Positions 25,601 through 34,052 of a stretch of DNA of 64,000 nucleotides are shown piece by piece (position 1 is the stretch's first letter; each line of letters begins with the position of its first letter). The notes below the pieces were generated by a model. That model saw nothing but the letters and a program-made list of their open reading frames with translations, searched no databases and was not told where the DNA came from. The DNA is taken from the NCBI GenBank assembly GCA_011634665.1, contig WAEK01000020.1, positions 124,501 to 188,500 of the forward strand, read 5' to 3'. Source of the stretch: Mortierella sp. BCC40632 (Eukaryota > Mortierellomycota > Mortierellomycetes > Mortierellales > Mortierellaceae). A program made the translations under genes and the position numbers.

Positions 25601-25765
25601 TAGAAAATGATTGAGCAATAAGTGGTTTATTGTCATGGATATCGAACATATTTAACGACAAAGAGTTCGAGGAGGGTTGACAAACGAGCAAGCATTCGCC
25701 GAAGCGCTCAGGCAGTTGATATGTTCAATGTCCGCCATTTATGGAGAAATAAAGTTGAGCATTAA
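22601..25765 (+). pseudogene. Broken Crypton-like tyrosine recombinase (NDC10_II plus GCR1_C type)
   Basis: A series of short frames on one strand lines up in order with the fungal NDC10_II/GCR1_C family, the protein of Crypton-type elements. Seen in order: an acidic N-terminal part (22751-22854); a SAM-like start NTMKEYAIHLDLFK (23085-23130), then after an intron-like GTGGGT...ATAG gap YSQEGGKSFEVTPDKDLLFF with a frame jump at 23280; NHLGGTQAVAMLVFAIHRGK (23925-23985); RHEDVRRCSIGAFVFYLFDR (about 24030-24085), in another frame; FKVLQGTNFETKALIAYV (about 24230); IKRAGRW...NYPTNFVFTIAGF (24400-24510); an LxxLLxMW-like coiled part (24770-24840); and TVDDVYKEYIRYRRYR (25510-25560) and a basic tail ending near 25765, like GCR1_C. 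Several stops and frame jumps (23277, 23457, 23679, 23998, 24180, 24665) cannot all be introns. I read it as a decayed copy, not an active gene. Confidence 0.7.
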
Positions 25766-26265
25766 TAGGATGGTCGCGTTTTGTCGCGCGGAAGTGAAAG
25801 AAAGGAATGAGAGAAAGGAAGAAAAGAGGTACAGGGGCTTAAAGTGAGTGCCCAAGGCCAAGGTGTCCAGGAGGGAGTAGAAGAAGAGGATGAAGAGGAA
25901 GAAGAAACACTGCAGAGGAGAAAGAGGCCTTGCCTGTGGAATGAGGAACATCATGGCTGAATAAACAGTTGGCTTGCCCTCTTACTAAACCCAGGAGGAG
26001 ACAATTGGATAAGAGACTCAAGGGAATGACTAGCAAAGCACTAGGTATGGTTAGAAAGACGTAAGATCTCAGGACTCGATAAAGTCCTGTCCTGTAAATG
26101 GGAGTGTGATACATAAGTGGGAGATTTTTGATTAAAAAAGGCTTAACTTTATCCTTTTGGTGCTTAGTGGGATGTTCTTTACCTGGAAGCCGCGACCGCA
26201 TGTGGACAGATCGAATTTCATCACCCTTTTTTTTTTTTTTTGGATTTGTGGACCAAAGTCAAAAA

Positions 26266-26320
<55 letters not shown>

Positions 26321-26735
26321 AAAACCGATTCGATGCCTTCCTCCAGGAGGCTTTTGTTGTAGACGATCTCATCTTTGGTCATTATGTCATTCCTAAAAAA
26401 AAACTAAGTGTCGCCCTGTTAAGCGTACATTCCAGGAATAACCACATCGTGACGACCCCGGAGGTCTTCTGGATTCTTTGGACTCTCTCCATGGACATTA
26501 CGCGATTTGTGCCCATGCTTCCTAGAAAACAGAGCCGTCTCTCGCTGTGGATTGTTCTGGGCAAATCCCTGACTGAAATGTTTTTTTTTTTTTTTTTTTT
26601 TAATTATTTCTTTCACTCCCTTCCTTCCTCTTTCCTTTCTTTGGAAAAACTAAGAGATTAAAAGAGGTCAGGGAAAGAGATTTGAGATTTATATTAAGGA
26701 TTCCTTCTTTCCTTTCAGTCATTATCCTGTATTAA
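25766..26735. other. Intergenic, A/T-homopolymer rich
   Basis: Separates the broken recombinase from the LRR gene, whose stop lies at 26736. It holds T runs at 26227, 26268-26319 and 26580-26600. Open frames here are interrupted by these runs and show no recognisable motif. Confidence 0.45.
26268..26319. repeat. Poly(T) run of about 52 nt
   Basis: The longest homopolymer I saw in the window. Read on the minus strand it is a poly(A), so it may be the tail of a retroposed copy or plain slippage. Confidence 0.9.
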
Positions 26736-29700
26736 TTAGACGCCATAAATAGTCAGAGTTAAGTTGGTCTTGAGTGCCTCACTCAGTGCCTGACCTCCGT
26801 TTTCTTCGATCGAATTGGACTTCAAGCTCAAAGTTAACAGAGTCTTGTTAGTCTTGAGTGCCTCACCCAGTGCCTGACCTCCGTTGTCTCCGATCGAGTT
26901 GGACCTCAAGTCCAAAGTGGTCAGAGTCTTGTTGGTCACGAGTGCCTCACCTAGCGCCTGAGCTCCGTTGTCTCCGATCGAGTTGGACCTCAAGCTCAAA
27001 GTGGTCAGAGTCTTGTTAGTCTTGAGTGCCTCACTCAGTGCTTGAGCTCCGTTGGATCCGATCGAGCTGCTGAACAAGTCCAAAGTTCTTAGAGTGTTGT
27101 TAGTCCTGAGTGCCTCACCCAGCGCCTGAGCTCCGTTGGGTCCGATCGAGTTGTACCCCAAGTTCAAATTTGTCAGAGTCTCGTTAGTCTTGAGTGCTTC
27201 TCCCAGCACCTGACCTCCGTTTATCCCGATCGAGTTGTTGTGCAAGTCCAAGGTGGTCAGAGTCTTGTTGGTCATGAGTGCCTCACCCAGAACTCGAGCG
27301 CCGTTTTCTCCAATCGAGTTGTTATGCAAGTCCAAAGTGGCCAGAGTGTTGTTAGTCTTGAGTGCCACACCAAGTGCCTGACCTCCGTTTTCTCCGATCA
27401 AGTTGTACCCCAAATCCAAATTGGCCAAAGTCTTGTTAGTCTTGAGCGCCTCGCCCAGCGCCTGAGCTCCATTGTCTCTTATCGAGTTGGACCTCAGGTC
27501 CAAAGTGATCAGAGTCTTGTTCGTTTTGAGTGCCTCACCCAGTGCCTGAGCTCCTTTACCTCCGATCGAGTTGAGCCTCAAGTCCAAAGTGGCCAGAGTC
27601 TTGTTAGTCCTGAGTGCCTCACCCAGTGCCTGACCTCCGTTTTCCCCAATCGAGTTGTTGAGCAAGTCCAGAGTAATCAGAGTCTTGTTTGTCTTGAGCG
27701 CCTCACCCAGTGCCTGGCCTCCGTTGTCTCCGATCGAGTTGGATCCCAGATTCAAAGTGGTCAGATTCTTGTTCGTCTTGAGCGCCTCACCCAGTGCCTG
27801 AGCTCCGTTGTCTCTGATCGAATTGGACCTCAAGTCCAAAGTGGTCAGAGTATTGTTCACCTTGAGTGCCTCACCCAGCGCCCGACCTCCATTTTCTCTG
27901 ATCAAGTTATTGAACAAGTTCAAAGTGATCAAAGTCTTGTTAGTCTTGAGTGCCTCACCCAGAACTTGACACCCGTTGACACTGATCGAACTGGACTCCA
28001 AGTTCAAAGTAGTCAGAGAGTTGTTAGTCTTGAGTGCATCACCCAGTGCCTGAGCTCCATTATCTCCGATCGAGTTGTTGTTCAAGTCCAAAGTGGTCAG
28101 AGTGTTGTTTGTCATGAGTGCCTCGCCCAGTGCCTGACCTCCACTGTCTCCGATCGAGTTGTTGTGCAAGTCCAAAGTGGCCAGAGTCTTATTAGTCTTG
28201 AGTGCCCCGCTCAGTGCCTGAGCTCCGTTATCTCCGATCGAGTTGTACCCCAAGTTCAAGGTTAACAGAGTCTTGTTAGTCTTGAGTGCCTCACCCAGTG
28301 CCTGACCTCCGTTGGATCCGACTAAGTTTAACCTCAAGCTCAAGGTGATCAGAGTCTTGTTTGTCTTGAGTGCCTCACCCAGCGCCTGAGCTCCGTTGTC
28401 TCTGATCGAGTTGGACCTCAAGTCCAAAGTGATTAAAGTCTTGTTCGTCTTGAGTGCCTCACCCAGTACATGTGCTTCATTGTCTCCGATCGAGTTGTCG
28501 TACAAGTCCAAAGTCGTCAGTGCAGGAGAATGTGCCATATACAACTTGACATCCGTTGTATTCATTTTGACCTGTTTGATTACCAGGCATTTCAGATTCG
28601 AGAATTCTGCCTCATTGGGCCAGAGTTTACATTCTTCAAAGAAGTCGCGAGAAACTCCCAGTTGTAGACGAGAGTCTTCCGACGGCCTCGTCTTCATGTT
28701 GAGCTCGACAGAAATTTTGTCCCCTCGTTCCAACCGAGTAATAGTGATATGGGTCACATCACAGATGATGCTAGCATGCTTCGACCATGGGCTGGATTCC
28801 TCAAAGAGCCCTTTGGGAGTGACTAAAGATAAGCTAGTGACATTCGGTATACGGGAGAGCACTGGTTTGAACTTGTCGATTGAAATATCCGAACCGAATC
28901 CACCGATTACTAGCCGTTTCAAGTTCGAGAAATCGGTATCGTTTGCGCTAAAGTTGGATCGCTTGAGGAAGTCGCTGTGAATATAAGCCATTGTAAATGA
29001 CTGGATCGAAGGATGTCCCATAATCTGTCGAATAGGATCGTATCGTCGATCGCGGTTCACGAAATCACTAGCGAGACCTGTTCCTGTGTAGTCAAACTCC
29101 AGAACTCTGACACTCGTTCTACTTAAAGTATCTCGAAGCTTCTTGAAGTCACTGTAAGTTGTCTCCCAAGAGAGCTTGACCTTGAGCTCATGAACCGACC
29201 TCGCCTGTTCCAGTGCCTCATAGAATTGTTGGGCCAGTATCCTTGACCTAAGTTCTACCTCCACGACACCACTGTTCTCATCAAATGATCCATTTACTGA
29301 ATCCACTGCACGCTGGAATACTTCAGATGCCGTCTTGTTGTAGTTCTCTCTGAAGTGGTCAGTGCATACCCACTTGACGTGTCCAAGATCCGTTACAGTC
29401 CTGTACAGATTCCCCAGTACCTTGTTCTCATCCTTGCCCTTCAGGAATGTCTCCAGCTTGCGCAGATCAGCACCCTCCAGAGCCTCCTTGTTCCTCACTT
29501 GGTCGGTAAAGTCCTCGACAGCCTCTCCCTCATCCACAGAGTCCTTCTCGATTTTACTTATGACTTGGTCCATCCCAGGCTCGATACAGCCCTTCAAATG
29601 CTGGAGACCCTTGGCAGTGTGATCGAGGGCATCCGCGTTAATCAAGTGAGCGACCGCAGGAACAACAATGCTGGCAACAGAGACACTATACTTGATCATC

Positions 29701-30662
29701 TTTAGCATGGTGAGGATGTATGGACCGTACTGCTGAAAGAATTCGGTGGGGCGGGCGATCTCATATCCTTCATGCTTGGCGAGGTGAATCTCGTGAGGAA
29801 TGCTGGTGTTGCTGCAGGTCGCTTTTGTGTGTTCTCCACACTCGCACAAGAAATAGAGTCGGTACTTGTCTGTGAAAGGCTTCAGGATGTCCCATCCTGA
29901 GGGGTACTGCGGAAGGACGATGAAGAGGCGAGGGATCGAGTACTCGTGCAGTTCGTAGGTTTGAGTCAGGACAGCCTGAACACGAGACTGAAGGACAGCC
30001 AACTGTTCCAGAGCTTTCTCCTGCAGCCGCCTCATCTCTTTGTCGTTTTCGAGGGCTTGCTCTTGCAACTTCTTTATCTCTTCATTCAATGACATGTTCT
30101 TGGCCAACACAGCCGTTAGTTCCTGAAAGTGTATTTCGTTTCTGAGTTCAGCTCGACTAAACACCCCGCTGCCGTTCTTGATGGCCCGTTCAAATGCCTG
30201 GTAGATGTTGGACTCCACTGATATAGGTTGATTAGCTTCAGCAACAGTAAATGAAGCACCAATCGGAGCATTAATTTGGTCACTGACTGGACCAGGATTT
30301 GTTGGAACTGACTGAACAAAGGTTGACAAGATAACATCCATTGATTGAGAACATTGGCTGATGCTTTAGGTATGATTAAGAAAGGAAAGGAGTTAATGAT
30401 GACATACTTGAACACCAAGATTATATCATGTCAGTCTACTGTTCTTTTTTCATTCTTACCCTTGGTAGTCATATCCTCGAAGAAACTTGATCACTGAGTT
30501 GCCATTGTGGACACGCTTCACTCCAGGAAAGGCGCGCTCAATATCCTCCCAATGAATAATGGTCTGTCCATCAATGTGGTAGAGAGTGATTTCTGTGGTA
30601 TTTGTGGTTTCTACCAGGCGATACGAATGAGTATCCTCCATTGCTCTTGTCAAGTGTATCAT
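26736..30662 (-). CDS. Large UBL-like/coiled-coil/LRR protein (RNI-like), possible fungal innate-immune-type receptor
   Basis: Two exons fit: 30662-30460 and 30363-26736 (complement), donor GTAAGA, acceptor CTAAAG, phase 2, giving 1276 aa. The N-terminal exon (SYRLVETTNTTEITLYHIDG, then WEDIERAFPGVKRVHNGNSV) resembles the ubiquitin-like header of fungal Crinkler/NLR-like proteins. A coiled coil follows (LNEEIKKLQEQALENDKEMR, about 30100-30000), then a conserved-looking block with a Cys/His cluster (LYFLCECGEHTKATC) and PTEFFQQYGPYILTMLK running into a hydrophobic helix (SVSVASIVVPAVAHLI). After a helical spacer and irregular LRR-like strands come 21 repeats of 28 residues of the ribonuclease-inhibitor type (TLxTLDLxxNSIGDNGxQAL; about 28530-26757). 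There is no visible NACHT or P-loop. RI-type LRRs bind proteins; a sensing role is inference from NLR-like architecture. The start could also be the next ATG at 30641. Confidence 0.75.
26757..28530 (-). repeat. 21 tandem 84-bp LRR-coding repeats
   Basis: Each 84-bp unit codes one 28-residue LRR. Units 2, 9 and 13 code the same repeat, and most others differ at only a few codons, so the array is young or being homogenised. The antisense strand of part of the array is also open for 341 codons, which follows from the repeat and does not show a second gene. Confidence 0.9.
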
Positions 30663-31014
30663 GGTGGAGGTTTGAGAATGGAAAAAAAAAAAAAGGCGAT
30701 TGTCTGTGAGAACAAGGAAGAGGTGCGAGTGTGGCTCGGAAAGTGGTATCTTTCTGTTGTTTATTCGATTACTCTTAAGCCTCTGACACACCTGCTTGTG
30801 CTCACTTTGTACAACACATTCGTCGATCAAGTTACACAAAGAAAATTTCAAGGGGGCCAAAGGAAATGGTCGAGGAAACCGCCGATCGCTAGAAGAGTGC
30901 CTCGACCTTGTCAAAAAGATAACAGACTCGTGGCAGCCAGGCATTCACAGCGAAGTTACTTTTTAATCCTTCGATGCCGGATAATTCGCAGACGCGTTCT
31001 TAGTTTGGAAGGTT
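30663..31014. other. Promoter-side flank of the LRR gene
   Basis: The upstream frame of the LRR gene stays open to 30944 but is interrupted by an A13 run at about 30680 and has no domain continuity, so I place it outside the coding region. Nothing else is recognisable. Confidence 0.4.
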
Positions 31015-31320
31015 CGCTTGTTACTGGCTGCCACGGCCGGAGGCCAATGAAGGCTATCCGACTAGGCGAGGACCCCATAAGTGTGAAATCTTCTTTCATT
31101 CTAAAAACCCGAAATCTAGAAAAAATAAAAATAAATAAAGATACTACTCCTAAGGTACCTTTTGTTCGATTTCTATGGGAGCCAGAGCCCAGGATAGAAC
31201 CCTGTCTTATGCCTGTGAGCCTGGTCGTAAGGACTAGCCAGGGTGGGAGGCATGCCTTCGCCTAGTCGGATGATATGCTATAGCATTCATTGGCCTTCAA
31301 CCATGGTAGTCAGAAAAGCG
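31015..31320. mobile_element. 306-bp inverted-repeat (MITE-like) element
   Basis: The ends are imperfect inverted repeats of about 55-65 bp: 31015-31072 against 31255-31320. Both contain AGGCCAATGAA and TCCGACTAGGCGA on opposite strands. Of the substitutions between the arms, six are C/T or G/A transitions and one is a transversion; the right arm also carries a 10-nt insertion containing GCTATAGC. The interior has no long open frame. On its minus strand it holds a CAGG-GTTCTAT-CCTG arm with a loop like a degenerate tRNA T arm, so a tRNA-derived core is possible but weak. No clear target-site duplication is visible. Confidence 0.6.
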
Positions 31321-32942
31321 TAGTCAAATATGACGAAAAACCTAAAGCGAAGTAAAATCTAGACTCAACTATGCTACAAAGGAGCAGTAACTCAGCTGTG
31401 CTCAATCAGAGCAAATCAGCATTTGGGGTCAAAGTTGCGCCGCTGGAGCATTTTACCATTCTCGGGAACTCGGACTATCGCAGCAATAAGTATAAAAGGA
31501 GGGATAGAATGGTTGAGAAACCTCATTAGTCTGTCCTCCTGCTTCTCTGATTATTAACTAGAAGATCTGAAGTAATGTTCTCAACAAAGGTTCTCGATAG
31601 TACATTTACATCCAAGGGAGGGAATCTTAATGAGACTGGGAAAGCCTTGAAGGGGCACACTACACTAGCTCACGCTAATTCAATAAACAAAATAACAACG
31701 AAGGATGACGGACAATCTGTCCAATCTCTTTCTCTCATATAGGGGCACCTTGACTACCTCGATTGAACCACTCTTGTTGGACTTTCATTAAGTATGCTCA
31801 TCTGGAACAGATAGAGCAAGTTTACAATCAACTCAGCTATACTCCATCGAAGCAAATCAAACCAATACACCCGCTATGCTCCAGGGGAGTTAACCAGATG
31901 GAAGTGACCATAGGCTCTCCCTCCGACACGTCGCTGATTTCCTTCTTGATTGTACTAACAGCTGTACCAACACCTTCGGACCTTCCGTCTGCTGCTATTT
32001 TCCCTTCAGTCAGTCTCCAATCCGGCGTTGCTCTTCCCACTTGCATGTTTTACTAATTGTACTAGCAGGCAGGCACGACTTTCCTCCTGTACTCCAGCCA
32101 TGCATGCCTTTCCCCCGGGGTCCAGCTATGCGTGACTTTTTCCTGCAGTATAACACAGGCGTGGCTTTTATTCCTACAGTACAACCACTTGAGCCCCTTC
32201 GCCCTCTATTTACACCAGATTCTTAGCATTTTTGCTGGTACCGGAAATTGGAACCCCTATAAAGGAGGGGGCGGAGGGCGGAAGCATCATTCATTTGCCT
32301 TTCTTGCCACATGCTGATCAATAGCCCTCCATCACCTCACTGTTAAACTAAGGTACATTGCACCTGGCTACCAGCATCGAAATAGAACCAACAAATGTCT
32401 TGCTTTACCCGAATAAAAAAAAGAGGAATAGCAAATTGTGAAGAAAGGGGGGAGAGGTCGTCGTTTTTTTTTTTTTTTTGGAAAAAAAAAAAAAAAACGT
32501 TAACATGGTCTCCTGGGGATCCCACATTACGGTTTCTGTGACATTGCAACGGGCAAAGATGCTAGTCGAAGTAAAGAAAGCGAAAAAAAAGGATCTCTGA
32601 AAACATAGGACCAGAGAAGTATCATTTCGGCACGGCGATGTGCAAACAAACAAACAAACAAACAAACAAAAAAACAAAAAAAAAAACGCCTTACGTAGAT
32701 TGCTTAGCCAAAATTTTAAGTTTCTTGATCTGCTTCGCCTTCACACGGACCTATGCCTTGTGGTCTAGATCAAAGAAAGCGCTGTAGGAAGAAATGTAGC
32801 TTGCACCAGCCACAATTTTATCAAGATGCACCACGTTGGTCATGAGTGTAGCAGCAGCCCATTTTTCATTTTCATTTATATAGTCGTTAGTTTCCCAACT
32901 CATAGCTCTCATTTGACAGCCTCAGTTATTACACCTTCCACT
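31321..32942. other. Intergenic with degenerate repeats and two TATA-like sites
   Basis: A repeated motif of about 30 bp (ACTCAGCTRTRCTC then GCAAATCA) occurs at about 31390-31420 and 31832-31862. Tandem, degenerate copies of a TCCAGCYATGCRTG-like unit lie at 32085-32165. TATA-like boxes are at 31491 (TATAAAA) and 32259 (TATAAAG). A 25-bp CAAA repeat lies near 32645-32670. The segment looks like decayed mobile DNA; only one tiny frame (31575-31742) follows a TATA box. Confidence 0.45.
31575..31742 (+). CDS. Possible 55-residue small ORF behind a TATA box
   Basis: ATG at 31575, stop TAG at 31740-31742, 55 codons. It follows a TATAAAA box (31491) by about 84 nt, a normal distance for a fungal promoter with a short leader. 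The predicted peptide (MFSTKVLDSTFTSKGGNLNE at its start) is polar, with no signal peptide or motif that I know. Its end (ctctttctctcatatag) also looks like a splice acceptor, so this may be an exon remnant and not a complete gene. Confidence 0.2.
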   Translation: MFSTKVLDSTFTSKGGNLNETGKALKGHTTLAHANSINKITTKDDGQSVQSLSLI

Positions 32943-34052
32943 ATGCCAGTCACTACCAACCCTAGCAATACACTCCTCGAGGTCGTCAACAGTCGCCATT
33001 CCAAGCCTGAAGCGGTCGAATATTACACCAGGAACCCCTATGCCATCGTTGAAAGAGATCAAGTGCTCCAGAAAAAAAAAGGCGAGGTCCTTCGATGCTC
33101 CTTCCCTCTTCCCTCCAAGGATTCTTCCGAGAAGGACCTTCTCATATCCACGAGCCACAACAATGGCTTGGTTGACACGGCTCTGAAGGCATACAACGAA
33201 CATCACCATCTCGTCATCCGACCCGACGACGTGTGGATAGCGATCCTTTCTCAGTTCAACTTCTTTGTCAATGCAAATGCCGAGAAGCTACGCCATCTTT
33301 TTGTTGCACATGAAGGTCAGAAGCAATTGTCAATCGAGACATTTGTTCCTCTACATTTGTGGGATTTTGGAAACTTGGCGGTACAGATGGGAGAGTTGAT
33401 CCAAGAACATGTTCTCGATCCAGAACTCCGTGAGTGGATTATGCCAGACTTCACCACCACCACCACCGACGACAAAATCATCTCGAGTGTCATCATGATG
33501 TCGACTCTCAAGAAGTATTTCAAGTACCGAATGTTCACAAAGTGTGGTTTGCCAGCTGTGACTTTACTTGGTGAGAAATGTGATTGGCAGAAGCTCCTCG
33601 ATAGGATTGAGAAGCTCAGAGAATATGGCGAGGAGACCACTCAATGGTACAATCTACTCAAGACGGTACTCATCGGCTTTGTAGAGACCTTCAACAATCC
33701 TGGTTCTGAAGAGACTAAAGACTTTTGGAGGAAGATTGTACACCATCACAGTGGTAGTGGTCAGTCGTATATCTCTGGTTGGATCACAGCGTTCTGCTTC
33801 TTTAGTTCTGAAGGAGTGTCTCTCTACAAGAGAAAGATTGGGCAGACACTAGGCGATACTGCTTTCCACCGTGTTGACACTTGGGATATTCCCGCAGGAT
33901 ACGCAGATGTACCTGTCTTACTCGATGACAATGGTAGAGAGACCAAAGCAGTGATGGTAGCTGGACTAGTTGGAACCAGGGTGACCGGAAACCTCGATAC
34001 GGTACAGCCTCAGCCTGGATGGTGGATATCAGTAGATGGCTCAGAAGAATAG
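32943..34052 (+). CDS. DUF4419 family protein
   Basis: Intronless, 369 aa. The open frame begins further upstream, but the ATG at 32943 follows a TATATA box (32877) by about 65 nt and gives the family-like N-terminus. The protein has the DUF4419 pattern: LVDTALKAYNEHHHLVIRPD leading into DDVWIAILSQFNFFVNANAE, then LSIETFVP, KIISSVIMMSTLKKYFKYRM, GLPAVTLLGEKCDWQKLLDR, YGEETTQWYNLLKTVL, SGSGQSYISGWITAFCFFSS, and a C-terminal AGYADVPVLL region ending in QPGWWISV. The family is soluble, of unknown function, and commonly multi-copy in fungi. The lack of introns beside intron-rich neighbours, and its place in a transposon-bearing island, fit an accessory gene. An AATAAA at 34177 could serve as polyadenylation signal. 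Confidence 0.8.
   Translation: MPVTTNPSNTLLEVVNSRHSKPEAVEYYTRNPYAIVERDQVLQKKKGEVLRCSFPLPSKDSSEKDLLISTSHNNGLVDTALKAYNEHHHLVIRPDDVWIAILSQFNFFVNANAEKLRHLFVAHEGQKQLSIETFVPLHLWDFGNLAVQMGELIQEHVLDPELREWIMPDFTTTTTDDKIISSVIMMSTLKKYFKYRMFTKCGLPAVTLLGEKCDWQKLLDRIEKLREYGEETTQWYNLLKTVLIGFVETFNNPGSEETKDFWRKIVHHHSGSGQSYISGWITAFCFFSSEGVSLYKRKIGQTLGDTAFHRVDTWDIPAGYADVPVLLDDNGRETKAVMVAGLVGTRVTGNLDTVQPQPGWWISVDGSEE

Noticed and set aside
27240..28265. 341-codon plus-strand frame opposite the LRR array
   Set aside because: It is the antisense of 84-bp repeats; openness repeats with the unit and follows from LRR codon use. No independent motif.
31170..31255. tRNA-like arm inside the inverted-repeat element
   Set aside because: A T-arm-like hairpin is visible on the minus strand but the anticodon arm and acceptor stem do not pair, so it is not a tRNA gene; a SINE origin stays a guess.
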